In this document: positions 47,574 to 55,967 of the stretch, piece by piece
Layout of the letters: the number at the start of each line of letters is the position of its first letter
Position numbering within the stretch: the first letter of the stretch is position 1
Source: Allobosea sp. LC85
GTDB taxonomy: Bacteria; Pseudomonadota; Alphaproteobacteria; Rhizobiales; Beijerinckiaceae
Assembly (NCBI RefSeq): GCF_000735605.1
Contig: NZ_JPKG01000018.1
Location: 24,731 to 88,730, forward strand
DNA: 64,000 bases
Direction of reading: 5' to 3'
Translations under genes and position numbers: made by a program
Notes under the pieces: model-generated
What the model saw: the letters and a program-made list of their open reading frames with translations, nothing else
Database searches by the model: none
Told to the model about the DNA's origin: nothing

Positions 47574-48707
47574 ATGCCGTCCCGAATTTCCGCCGACCTT
47601 GCGCAGCTCGCTCGTCTCGCGCGTGACGGCGGGCTCGATCTCAGCCAGGTTTCACTGCGCGTGAAAGCCGACCTGCTGATGTCGACGACGCAGCCCTCCA
47701 GCGAGGATCTGGAGGCGTTTCGCGAGATGGCGCTTGCCTTGATCCCCGTCATCGACGAGAGCACAGCCGTCACCCTGGCGCGCAAGCTTGCCGGGTGGCG
47801 CCATGCTCAAGCCGATGTCCTGCAGGCGCTCAAGGCACGCGGCGGGGATGTCCTGTCGACGCTGATGCGCCATGGCGGCCCGGTCTCGCCCTCCGAACTC
47901 GAGGACATTGCGGCGCATGGCGACGCAGCAGCGGCCATTGCCGTTGCGGAACGGGCCGACCTCCCTGCCAAGGCCAGCCTGATGCTGGCGAGCCGAGGCG
48001 AGCGGGCTCTCGATCTGGCGCTGCTTGCCAACCCGTCCGCCCCCCTGCCGCGGCCCGTGCTCGACCTCTTGCTCGACCGGGCGCGAGACGATGGCGCCTA
48101 TGTGCCGGGCCTGCTCGTGCGGCGAGACATCAACAGCGCGGACCTTGTCCCTCTCTTCCTGCATGCCGGTGCCGAACGACGTCGCGCCACGATCGAATCG
48201 CTTTCGGCGCTGGACGCGATCAGCCCTTCGGAGAGACGCCCGGCACCTGCGGCGGAAACCTTCGCCGGCTGGCTCGCCACCGCCGAACAGGATCGCGAGG
48301 GCCTCTTCGGTGCGCTCTCCAGCCGACTGGGCACGGGGCGCCGCCTCGCCGAAGCGATGGCCCGCGATCGCTCGCGAGACCTGACGGCGCTCGCCCTCAT
48401 CGCCGGCGGCGTCAGCGTCGAGGATGCGACGCGCCTGCTGATCCGGCTTGGGGATGATGCCGCCCATTCGGTGGAGCGCATCTTCGCCCTGGTGGCGCTG
48501 ATGCGCTCGGTCACCCCGGGTGTGGCCTATCGGCTCGTCATGCAGATATCCGGCGAGAGCAAGGGTCTGCCCAGCCGCAAGGGCCAGCACCAGCCCCTGC
48601 TCGACCCGAGCGGAACGCCCGCCCGTTCCGGCGCCGCCAGGCCTGACAGTCGCTCCGTCCTGGACGAAGTCAGGCGCGGGCTGCGCGGCGGGCGCGAGTA
48701 CAGCTGA
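47574..48707 (+). CDS. DUF2336 protein (helical-repeat)
   Basis: A 377-residue helical protein with the DUF2336-like architecture: repeated amphipathic helices such as TAVTLARKLAGWRHAQADVL, RALDLALLANPSAPLPRPVLDLLLDRA and FAGWLATAEQDREGLFGAL. In alphaproteobacteria these proteins occur near cell-cycle or motility genes; the function is unknown. A CtrA-like site lies 52 bp upstream. The convergent DUF1491 gene ends 22 bp away. A hydrophilic tail (SRKGQHQPLLDPSG and onward) is not conserved in form. Confidence 0.82.
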   Translation: MPSRISADLAQLARLARDGGLDLSQVSLRVKADLLMSTTQPSSEDLEAFREMALALIPVIDESTAVTLARKLAGWRHAQADVLQALKARGGDVLSTLMRHGGPVSPSELEDIAAHGDAAAAIAVAERADLPAKASLMLASRGERALDLALLANPSAPLPRPVLDLLLDRARDDGAYVPGLLVRRDINSADLVPLFLHAGAERRRATIESLSALDAISPSERRPAPAAETFAGWLATAEQDREGLFGALSSRLGTGRRLAEAMARDRSRDLTALALIAGGVSVEDATRLLIRLGDDAAHSVERIFALVALMRSVTPGVAYRLVMQISGESKGLPSRKGQHQPLLDPSGTPARSGAARPDSRSVLDEVRRGLRGGREYS

Positions 48708-48728
48708 GCGTTCGGACAGACGGCCCGA

Positions 48729-49064
48729 TCAGCCTTCGGCGAGGGACAGTCTGGGATCGCCCTTCCGGTTTTCGATCTCGACCAGCCAGAGGTCCGGGTC
48801 GAAACGACGTTCGCGCTCAACCCGCTCCTCAACGCTCAACGGGTCGGAATCGAGGATAAGCTGGAAGCGGCGGACGCCACTCTCGTCCACCAGCGCCTGC
48901 GGCGCAGGGCCGTAGAGCGCGGCCGTGCCGTCAAGCCGGTCGAGTTTGACGAAAATCGCCCCCGCCTCGCTGGCGCCGCGACGGCGCAGGACGGCATCGA
49001 AGCCGTCGAGTGCCGCCTGCCGCAAATAGGCTGAGACCCAAAAATCGCTGGTGAGACGCGCCAT
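48729..49064 (-). CDS. DUF1491 family protein
   Basis: A 111-residue protein, the normal size. MARLTSDFWVSAYLRQAAL opens the domain, followed by GAIFVKLDRLDGTAALYGPA and the tail RRFDPDLWLVEIENRKGD. The function is unknown. It is the last gene of a minus-strand run that begins with the DivJ-like kinase, with 24 bp to the preceding Ala/Pro-rich gene. The family is largely restricted to alphaproteobacteria. Confidence 0.88.
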   Translation of the reverse strand: MARLTSDFWVSAYLRQAALDGFDAVLRRRGASEAGAIFVKLDRLDGTAALYGPAPQALVDESGVRRFQLILDSDPLSVEERVERERRFDPDLWLVEIENRKGDPRLSLAEG

Positions 49065-49088
49065 CGTCGGAAGGGTACGCGATCCGCC

Positions 49089-49694
49089 TCAGTTTTCCAC
49101 GGTGCGGCGCGGCGAAGCCGGCTTGGCCGAAGCCACGCCCCGGATATCCGCCGGTGGTCTCATGTCGACGCCGTTGATCAGATCGGCGATCGGATCACGG
49201 TCGCGCACCGGAGCCGGATTGCGCTGTGCTGCGGCCTGGGCCGGTGCAGCGGGAGCCGGGCGCGGGGCTGCATTGACGGATGCCGGCGGACGCGGCGCCG
49301 CTTCACGAGCCGCCTGCGTCAGGCCGCCCGGGCGCGACGGGGGCAACTGCGCCGGCTCGGACGGAGCGGATGCAGCCGGAGCGGGAGCGACAGCTGCTCC
49401 GGCAGGGGCCTGCTCTGTGCGCCGCTCGGCGTTACGCGATGACGGGGTGGCCGTCGCGGATTGCGACAGGATTGGCCGGGGGTGACGGGTCTTCTGAAAC
49501 AGAAGCGCATTCATCAGGATGGCCGCTGCCGCGGCCGAGAACAGGGTCAGGATCAGGCTGCGGCCCGGGCGACGCAGGGTTGCACGCCAGATCCGCGTCA
49601 GGACGGACGCCTTGCGGCGAGCGGGCGGAGGGCGCCTCGCCGGTGCGGACAGGGTCGCGTTCGAGTGAGCGCGGGCTGCGAGTGTGACGGACAT
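49089..49694 (-). CDS. Membrane-anchored Ala/Pro-rich protein
   Basis: A 201-residue protein. A basic N-terminus (PARRPPPARRKASVLTRIW) precedes one membrane segment (SLILTLFSAAAAAILMNALLF). The remainder is a Pro/Ala-rich linker that ends in DPIADLINGVDMRPP and ADIRGVASAKPASPRRTVEN. In relatives the linker usually continues into a peptidoglycan-binding domain; here a stop follows immediately, so that domain is absent. The gene is 13 bp after the kinase on the same strand. A truncated PG-binding homologue is possible, but this is from family memory. Confidence 0.65.
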   Translation of the reverse strand: MSVTLAARAHSNATLSAPARRPPPARRKASVLTRIWRATLRRPGRSLILTLFSAAAAAILMNALLFQKTRHPRPILSQSATATPSSRNAERRTEQAPAGAAVAPAPAASAPSEPAQLPPSRPGGLTQAAREAAPRPPASVNAAPRPAPAAPAQAAAQRNPAPVRDRDPIADLINGVDMRPPADIRGVASAKPASPRRTVEN

Positions 49695-49707
49695 GGTCGG
49701 CTCTCGA

Positions 49708-51531
49708 TCAGGCAGTCAGGCGATAGGGTTCTTTGGTTTCGAAGCCGCGGCGCGGCGCTCGGGCGAAGGTAACGATCTTTGCGGGCTCGCAGGCCTGGGC
49801 GACGCCGCCAACCGGCAACCTCACCGAGACGCGCGTCCCGACACCTGGAGCACTCTCCACCGTCAGGCGGCCGCCATGCAGGCCGACGAGGCCGCGCACC
49901 ACCGACAAGCCGAGGCCGGTGCCCTCATAGGCACGGTCATAGGAGCCCTTGGCCTGGAAGAAGGGGTCGCCCAACCGCGGCAGATCGGCGGCCGCGATGC
50001 CGATGCCGGTATCGGACACGGAAAGATCGAGCATGTCGCCGTCACGAACCACGGCGAGCGTGACCCGGCCGCCGGCCGGCGTGAACTTGATCGCATTCGA
50101 GAGCAGATTCAGCAGGACCTGCTTCAGCGCACGACGGTCGCCACGGAGCAGCGGCAGATCGGGGCCGACGACGCGCTCCAGGGCAACCTTTTCCGCCTCG
50201 GCGCGCAGCGCCATCAGCCTGCAGCCATCCTGGGCAAGCTCCGCGAGGTCGAGCGGCTCCTGCTCGATCGCCATGGCTCCGCTCTCGATCTTGGAGACAT
50301 CGAGCAAGGTATTGACGACATCGAGGAGGTGATGGCCGGAAGCATGGATGATATTGGCGTATTCAAGACGCTTGCCGGCATCGAGCAGGCCGTAAGTGTC
50401 GGTTCCCAGCATTTCCGAGAAGCCGATGATCGCGTTCAGAGGCGTGCGCAGCTCATGGCTCACCGTGGCGAGAAACTGTCCCTTTTCGTCGCTCGCCCGG
50501 ACGGCCTCCGCATGGCCGCGCGCCCGCTCCTCGTCGAGCGCGCGACGCGCGGTGACGTCGCGCATGACGCAGACGACCGCTGCCCCGTCCCGCGGTCCGG
50601 CATTCGCGACGCGATGCGCCTGCATTTCGAGCCAGAGGGCAACCGGAGAGGACGGCATTCCCGCCTCGTCCTGGCGCGGCAAGAACAGCGTGCGGAAGCA
50701 GGCGCTCGCCACCCCATCTCCGTGGGCGGCATCGCTGAGCGCCTTGAGGAAGAGAGGACGGTCGGCGACATGGACGCGCTCAAGCAGTCCTCGTCCGATC
50801 AACTCGCGCGGTTCTGCGCCGGTCAGGGAGGCCGAAGCCGCGTTGGCAAAGACGACGGCGCCGGTCGCATCATGCCAGGTCACGAGATCTCCGACATGGT
50901 CGAGCAAGAGCTGCGCACGTGCACCGCAGGCACGGTGCTCGCGCATCTCGTCGTCGCGCCGCCACAGAAAGCCGAAGGCAACCGCCGCGACATGCAGGAT
51001 TGCGGCAGCAGCCAATAGCGGCATGGCAGCGGAGACCCAGGGAGCCGGCTCCGCAGACAGGCCGAGCGTGTGCACGATCGCGACCGAACCCAGGGCGCCG
51101 ACAGCGATGGCGCCGGCGCGCGCAACATAAGCCCGCGAACCGAAGAACATTGCCTCTGCCGGAATGGCGGCGAGCCACAGCAGGAGCGGCGATGCGATCC
51201 CGCCGGTCATGCCCGAAAGCGCGACGACCAGAAGCGCCAGCGCGGCGGCGGAAATGCAATGCGCGAGCTCGAGCCGCCCGCTGCGCGAGAGAATGAAAAC
51301 AGCCAGCAGCGGGAGCGTCACCGCGATCAGCACGAGCAGTTCAAGCACGCCCATCGTACCCCGCCAGGCGAGATAGGCCGGAGCCAGGCTCAGGGCCACC
51401 GCGCCGAGCGCCAGCCGCGTCAGCATGAAGCGCTCGTGGCGGATGCGCTCAACGGAATTCGGCAGCACAGATGGGTGAACCATCGCTGCTACCTGGGTCC
51501 TGATCGCCGTCATCGTGATGGGAAAACGCAA
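49708..51531 (-). CDS. DivJ-like PAS-domain sensor histidine kinase
   Basis: A 607-residue membrane kinase. A multi-helix N-terminal region of about six hydrophobic segments (FMLTRLALGAVALSLAPAYLAW to LHVAAVAFGFLWRRDDE) is followed by a PAS domain (about residues 200-330), the HisKA H-box VSHELRTPLNAIIGFSEML, and HATPase with NLLSNAIKFTPAGG, DTGIGIAAADLPRL and GTGLGLSVVRGL. The order and the H-box are close to the cell-cycle kinases DivJ/PleC; DivJ is the better match. TTG at 51531 follows GAGG by six bases. A TTAA-N7-TTAA site lies upstream. Confidence 0.8.
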   Translation of the reverse strand: MRFPITMTAIRTQVAAMVHPSVLPNSVERIRHERFMLTRLALGAVALSLAPAYLAWRGTMGVLELLVLIAVTLPLLAVFILSRSGRLELAHCISAAALALLVVALSGMTGGIASPLLLWLAAIPAEAMFFGSRAYVARAGAIAVGALGSVAIVHTLGLSAEPAPWVSAAMPLLAAAAILHVAAVAFGFLWRRDDEMREHRACGARAQLLLDHVGDLVTWHDATGAVVFANAASASLTGAEPRELIGRGLLERVHVADRPLFLKALSDAAHGDGVASACFRTLFLPRQDEAGMPSSPVALWLEMQAHRVANAGPRDGAAVVCVMRDVTARRALDEERARGHAEAVRASDEKGQFLATVSHELRTPLNAIIGFSEMLGTDTYGLLDAGKRLEYANIIHASGHHLLDVVNTLLDVSKIESGAMAIEQEPLDLAELAQDGCRLMALRAEAEKVALERVVGPDLPLLRGDRRALKQVLLNLLSNAIKFTPAGGRVTLAVVRDGDMLDLSVSDTGIGIAAADLPRLGDPFFQAKGSYDRAYEGTGLGLSVVRGLVGLHGGRLTVESAPGVGTRVSVRLPVGGVAQACEPAKIVTFARAPRRGFETKEPYRLTA

Positions 51532-51858
51532 CGCTCACCTCGGCAGGCCGACTTGCCTGTAACATCCCGATCCTTGCCGACCCGGGTTTAAGCGGGGTTT
51601 AAGGCGATCGCGGACCGAACTCGCCGGGCCGGTTCTTTGCGGAGAAATTCAACAAATAATACAGATAGTTAGAGAGATTTCGCCAACGAATTCCATTCAT
51701 TTCGATGTTCGCAGCAGGGTGAACGGAAGCTGAAGATAGAGCATCACCTTCGATTCAAATGCGATGCTTACAAATGACGCGATCTTTTGAGATCCCGATC
51801 TAGGATGTCTTCGGGTTCAGGGACGCGCCGGTGTTGCCGGCAACCGGGGAAACGAGCG
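51532..51858. other. Divergent gap, 327 bp
   Basis: This gap separates the minus-strand kinase and a plus-strand small secreted protein. It holds the TTAA-N7-TTAA site at 51588-51602, two near-tandem GGGTTTAAG blocks, and an AT-rich segment near 51640-51780 whose AGAGCATC and GATGCTT ends may be a worn repeat. I see no gene in it. Confidence 0.5.
51588..51602. promoter_or_regulatory. CtrA-type site upstream of the DivJ-like kinase gene
   Basis: TTAAGCGGGGTTTAA is TTAA-N7-TTAA. On the minus strand the second half extends to TTAAAC. It is 57 bp upstream of the TTG start of the kinase, so it may bind CtrA at its promoter. The orientation is less ideal than the 47507 site. Confidence 0.5.
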
Positions 51859-52134
51859 ATGGCCTATCTTCTGCGCAGTCTGGCGGTGATCGGGGTCATC
51901 GCCCTCAATTCACCCGTCCATGGCGGCAAAGCCGAAGATGGCGCCGCCGCCGAAACCCTGCGCAACGCGGCGAAGGTCGCGAGCCAGGTCGATGTCAGGG
52001 CGGTGGCGAATGGTGCGATGGCTGCCCGCGAGGCCGCCGAAATCCTGGCCGGCCTCGATCCGGAAACGCGCTCCCGGTTCCTGGCGCTCACGCTCAGCGC
52101 AGCAAACCAGAAGCCTCAGGCCACTACCCGCTAG
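51859..52134 (+). CDS. Small secreted hypothetical protein
   Basis: A 91-residue exported protein. The signal region is MAYLLRSLAVIGVIALNSPVHG. The mature part is helical and Ala-rich (AAETLRNAAKVASQVDVRAV, AAREAAEILAGLDPETRSRF). No domain is recognised. The ATG at 51859 is used rather than 51787 because it opens a clear signal peptide and GGGGAAA lies about 10 nt upstream. It precedes sufE by 109 bp. Confidence 0.55.
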   Translation: MAYLLRSLAVIGVIALNSPVHGGKAEDGAAAETLRNAAKVASQVDVRAVANGAMAAREAAEILAGLDPETRSRFLALTLSAANQKPQATTR

Positions 52135-52243
52135 CGAACTTCCACCTATATCTTGAAGGGCGAGCGCTTGACGGGGAGCGCCTGTCAGCGGAAGACGCTC
52201 GCCATGCCGCCCTGCCTATGGCGCGGCTCCAAGCGGACAGGAC

Positions 52244-52669
52244 ATGAGCGCAAGCCTCGACGAGATCATTGCCAATTTCGAGCTGCTCGAAGAGTGGGAC
52301 GACCGCTACCGATATCTGATCGAACTCGGCCGCGACCTCGCCCCGTTGCCGGAAGAAGCGCATAACGATGACAACAAAGTGCGCGGCTGCGCCAGCCAGG
52401 TCTGGCTCGCGGCACACCGGGAAGGCGGCCCGGGAGCGGGCACGCGTCTGCATTTCCTGGGGGACAGCGATGCCCATATCGTGCGTGGCCTCGTTGCCCT
52501 GGCGCTCGCGATCTATTCGGGCCGCACCGCCCAGGAAATCATCGCGACGGATGCATTCGCGATCTACCAATCCCTCGGGCTTGCAGCCCATCTGACACCG
52601 CAGCGCTCCAACGGCGTGCGTGCGATGATCGAGCGCATCAAGACGGATGCCCACAAGGCAGCCGCATAA
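52244..52669 (+). CDS. sufE: Cysteine desulfuration protein SufE
   Basis: SufE takes persulfide sulfur from SufS and passes it to the SufBCD scaffold for Fe-S cluster assembly. The 141-residue protein has ELLEEWDDRYRYLIELG and the active cysteine in NKVRGCASQVWLAA, with HIVRGLVALALAIYSG and the C-terminal SLGLAAHLTPQRSNG. Length and motifs are normal. sufS and the rest of the suf operon are outside the window. It is convergent with mucR. Confidence 0.97.
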   Translation: MSASLDEIIANFELLEEWDDRYRYLIELGRDLAPLPEEAHNDDNKVRGCASQVWLAAHREGGPGAGTRLHFLGDSDAHIVRGLVALALAIYSGRTAQEIIATDAFAIYQSLGLAAHLTPQRSNGVRAMIERIKTDAHKAAA

Positions 52670-52863
52670 AGCTGCTCAGGACCGGATGGGTCGGGCGCGA
52701 TGAGCGGTCGCGCATCGTCGGCGCGCCGTCCGTACTTTTCCGCCTCTGCTTCTTCCTCGTCTTGCCTCGCTGCGGGGAATGTCAGTGCCGTCTTAAGACG
52801 CCAGAGACCGATGGAGCGAGGCACAGCCCGATCCCGACCGAGCGCGCCGGCCGGAGCGCCATG

Positions 52864-52890
52864 AAAAAGGCCGCCGGGAACCCGGCGGCC
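52864..52890 (-). terminator. Terminator of mucR
   Basis: GGCCGCCGGG and CCCGGCGGCC form a very stable stem with at most a four-base loop. On the minus strand it is followed by five Ts. It lies about 60 bp downstream of the mucR stop. Confidence 0.88.
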
Positions 52891-52952
52891 AGACAAACTG
52901 TATGGTCGCAAGCGTTGCTCGCATTGGCAACGCCCTCCCCTGCGGCAAGCGA

Positions 52953-53369
52953 TCAGCGGCGCTTGCGGCGCTGCTGACCCAGGCCCATCTTCTTCGCCAG
53001 CTGCGAGCGCGCCTCGGCGTAGTTGGGGGCCACCATCGGATAGTCGGGCGGCAGGCCCCACTTTTCGCGATACTGCTCGGGCGACATATTGTACTGCGTA
53101 CGAAGATGACGCTTCAGCGACTTGAACTTCTTCCCGTCCTCAAGGCAGATCAGATAGTCGGCCGTGATGGATTTCTTGACCGGAATGGCCGGCTTGGGTG
53201 CCTCCGCAGGCACAACCGGCGCAACACCACCAACAACGCGGCTCAGGGCGGCATGCACATCGCTGATCAAAGCGGGCAGTTCGGACGTAGGAACAGAATT
53301 GTTCGACACATAAGCGGACACGATGTCCGCGGTCAGCTCGATGAAATCCGAGCCGTCGTTGTCGGTCAT
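52953..53369 (-). CDS. mucR: MucR/Ros family transcriptional regulator
   Basis: MucR/Ros proteins are global repressors of exopolysaccharide, virulence and cell-cycle genes in alphaproteobacteria. The 138-residue protein has an N-terminal oligomerisation part and a C-terminal zinc-finger-like domain ([18 protein letters not shown], then [13 protein letters not shown]). Cys75 is followed by Asp78 in place of the second cysteine, His88 is kept, and Gln92-Tyr93 replace the Ros histidines, so the site is unorthodox. The start at 53369 has AAGGAG upstream. The terminator lies about 60 bp downstream. Confidence 0.93.
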   Translation of the reverse strand: MTDNDGSDFIELTADIVSAYVSNNSVPTSELPALISDVHAALSRVVGGVAPVVPAEAPKPAIPVKKSITADYLICLEDGKKFKSLKRHLRTQYNMSPEQYREKWGLPPDYPMVAPNYAEARSQLAKKMGLGQQRRKRR

Positions 53370-53720
53370 GGCGAAAATACTCCTTATGTGTTCTTGGACA
53401 AAAAAATCGTCGGATCGTCTTGACCGTCCCGCGACTGAAGCCTTCGTTTGTCCAGCCAAGCAGCTGGTCAAGAGCTGTCCGAGCCAGAATCACAAAAAGC
53501 GAGACGACGAGGAAGCGGTTTAATGCATAGAAAACACTCTCGCAAGACAATAATCGAGAGCATGAATACATTCAAACGTCCGACTTACTGCGCCCGCGGA
53601 CATTGTTCGTAGCTGCCGTATTGTGTCGCGGCCATGATCATGCGCGGTCTGGTTGTCTTGGTCGCGCCACACACCGGCTCTACCTGTTCATTGCGCGCGC
53701 GAAGTACCCAAATGTCCTAT

Positions 53721-53750
53721 GCCTCGGGGGATTTGAACTCCGAACCTTCG
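53721..53750 (-). pseudogene. tRNA-like remnant (T-arm region)
   Basis: Read on the minus strand the sequence has GGTTCGGAGTTCAAATCCCC, the T-arm style of a tRNA 3' end, but the stem is imperfect and no D-arm, anticodon arm or acceptor closure is found nearby. It is most likely a decayed tRNA end, possibly an old attachment-site scar. Confidence 0.35.
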
Positions 53751-53807
53751 CGAACATCGCAACAAACGACGTTGACTACGCAACGATACCCACATCGCCC
53801 TCAATCC

Positions 53808-53822
53808 TTAACGCCATCTTAA
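53808..53822. promoter_or_regulatory. TTAA-N7-TTAA site upstream of ptrB
   Basis: TTAACGCCATCTTAA has the CtrA-box spacing but the final C of the second half is a G. It ends 18 bp before the ptrB GTG, close for a promoter site. Confidence 0.4.
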
Positions 53823-53840
53823 GACAGCGCGAGCCGTACC

Positions 53841-55967
53841 GTGACCAAACGCCTCCCCTTGCCTCCCCGTGCCGAGAAGCGGCCGGAGACCCGTACCGTT
53901 CACGGAGTTGCGCTGAGCGACGCCTATGGCTGGCTGAGGGCCGAGAACTGGAAGGATGTTCTCCGGGACCCCGGCAAACTGCCGGCGGATATTCGCGCCT
54001 ATCTTGAAGCTGAGAATGCCCATTGCACAGCATTGATGGCACCGACGCGTGCTCTGCAGCGTGATCTCGTCAAGGAAATGCGCGGCCGGATCAAGGAAGA
54101 CGATGCGGGTGTCCCGCAGCCGGACGGAGCCTTCCTCTATTATTCGCGCTATCGGCGCGGCGGCGAACATCCGCTGATCTGCCGCAAGCCACGCATCAGG
54201 TCCGGGAATGGCGAAGCGCGCGAACAGCTCCTGCTCGATGCCGACGCTCTGGCGAAGGGCAGCGATTTCTTCGAACTCGGTGACGCCGCCCACAGCCCCG
54301 ATCACAGCTTGCTCGCCTGGAGTGCGGACGAGGCTGGCTCGGAACTCCATGACATCAGGGTCCGCGACCTTGCCACCGGCGCAGATCTGGGCGACCGGAT
54401 CACGGATACCACCGGCGACATCGTCTGGGCGCCCGATTCACGCTCCTTTGCCTATGTCCGTCTCGATGCCGATCACCGCCCGTCGCAGGTCTTCCGTCAT
54501 CGACTTGGCACCGGGATGAACGAGGACGAACTCCTGCATGACGAGCAGGACGCAGGCATGTTCGTCGATATCGACGAGACCCAGTCCGGCCGCTTCCTGC
54601 TGATCTCGATCAGCGATCATGAAACCTCGGAGACCCGCTTCGTCGATCTTGCCGCACCTCAGGCAGCGCCAGTCCTGATCGCGCCGCGCGAGACGGGTCG
54701 TCAGTACGGCGTCGAGCATCACGGCGATGAATTCCTGATCCTGACCAATGCGGATGCCGAGGACTTCAGGATCGTCTCGGCGCCGCTGGAAGCCCCGTCG
54801 CCGGAGAACTGGCGGGACCTGATACCGCACCGATCCGGTCGCCTGATCCTCAGTCATGTCTGCTTCAAGGGCCGGCTCATCCGGCTTGAACGCGAGGATG
54901 GCCTGCCGCGCATCGTCATCCGGGACCTCGCCAGCGGCGCCGAGAGCAGCATCTCCTTCGAGGAAGAGGCCTATGGTCTCGGCCTCGACGCCGGCTATGA
55001 ATTCGAAACCGACACGCTGCGCTTCATCTATGCCTCGATGGCGCGACCTGCCGAAACCTACGACTACAACATGACGACCGGCGAGCGGACGCTGCTGAAG
55101 CGCCAGGAGGTTCCGTCCGGCCATGACCCAGCGGCCTATCGAGTGCGACGCGTCTTCGCTACGGCGGGGGATGGAGCCAGGATACCCGTCTCCCTTCTGC
55201 ACAGGGCCGACCTTGCCCTCGATGGCTCTGCGCCCTGCCTGCTCTATGGCTATGGCTCCTACGGCGCGGCCATGTCAGCCTCGTTCCGGACCAATCCGCT
55301 CAGCCTGGTCGATCGCGGCTTCGTCTATGCCATCGCCCATATCCGCGGCGGCACCGACAAGGGCTGGCGCTGGTATCTCGACGGCAAGCGCGAGAAGAAG
55401 ACCAATACCTTTACGGATTTCATTGCGGCAGCCGAGATGCTCGCCGATACGGGCTTTACCGCGCGTGGCCGCATCGTGGCCCAGGGCGGCAGCGCCGGCG
55501 GCATGCTGATGGGCGCAATCGCAAACATGGCCCCGGAGCTGTTCGCCGGCATCATCGCCGAGGTCCCCTTCGTCGATGTGCTCAACACGATCCTTGACGA
55601 TACGCTGCCGCTCACACCGCCGGAATGGCCGGAATGGGGGAACCCGATCCGGGACGTCGAAGCCTTTCACATGATCAAGAGCTATTCGCCCTATGACAAT
55701 GTCAGGGCGCAGGCTTACCCGCCTCTCCTCGCCATGGGCGGGCTCACCGACCCGCGCGTAACCTATTGGGAACCGGCTAAATGGGTCGCGCAACTGCGCG
55801 CGACCATGACCGGCGGCGGGCCGGTCCTGCTCCACACCAATATGGAGGCCGGCCATGGCGGCTCGGCCGGTCGCTTCGACTCGCTGAAGGAGGTGGCGCT
55901 GGCCTACGCCTTCGCCATCCACACGATCCGCGCGGGATGGCCGGAGCAATCAGCCGCGAAGCGCTGA
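53841..55967 (+). CDS. ptrB: Oligopeptidase B
   Basis: An S9A prolyl-oligopeptidase family serine peptidase of 708 residues. The N-terminal beta-propeller is followed by a C-terminal alpha/beta-hydrolase with the serine in VAQGGSAGGMLMGAIA, the acid in AMGGLTDPRVTYWEP and the histidine in NMEAGHGGSAGR. Oligopeptidase B cuts after Lys/Arg in short peptides in the cytoplasm. The GTG at 53841 gives VTKRLPLPPRAEKRPETR. It is convergent with the next gene, whose stop abuts. Confidence 0.95.
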   Translation: MTKRLPLPPRAEKRPETRTVHGVALSDAYGWLRAENWKDVLRDPGKLPADIRAYLEAENAHCTALMAPTRALQRDLVKEMRGRIKEDDAGVPQPDGAFLYYSRYRRGGEHPLICRKPRIRSGNGEAREQLLLDADALAKGSDFFELGDAAHSPDHSLLAWSADEAGSELHDIRVRDLATGADLGDRITDTTGDIVWAPDSRSFAYVRLDADHRPSQVFRHRLGTGMNEDELLHDEQDAGMFVDIDETQSGRFLLISISDHETSETRFVDLAAPQAAPVLIAPRETGRQYGVEHHGDEFLILTNADAEDFRIVSAPLEAPSPENWRDLIPHRSGRLILSHVCFKGRLIRLEREDGLPRIVIRDLASGAESSISFEEEAYGLGLDAGYEFETDTLRFIYASMARPAETYDYNMTTGERTLLKRQEVPSGHDPAAYRVRRVFATAGDGARIPVSLLHRADLALDGSAPCLLYGYGSYGAAMSASFRTNPLSLVDRGFVYAIAHIRGGTDKGWRWYLDGKREKKTNTFTDFIAAAEMLADTGFTARGRIVAQGGSAGGMLMGAIANMAPELFAGIIAEVPFVDVLNTILDDTLPLTPPEWPEWGNPIRDVEAFHMIKSYSPYDNVRAQAYPPLLAMGGLTDPRVTYWEPAKWVAQLRATMTGGGPVLLHTNMEAGHGGSAGRFDSLKEVALAYAFAIHTIRAGWPEQSAAKR

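Larger units (their letters stand above)
53370..53840. other. Gene-free region of mucR and ptrB promoters, 471 bp
   Basis: This gap holds the long leader of mucR (AT-rich near 53470-53580), a tRNA-like T-arm remnant at 53721-53750, and a TTAA-N7-TTAA site at 53808-53822 just upstream of ptrB. No convincing gene is seen. Confidence 0.6.

Noticed and set aside
52564..53061. A minus-strand frame spanning the mucR terminator
   Set aside because: It crosses sufE antisense and the terminator and has no family signal.
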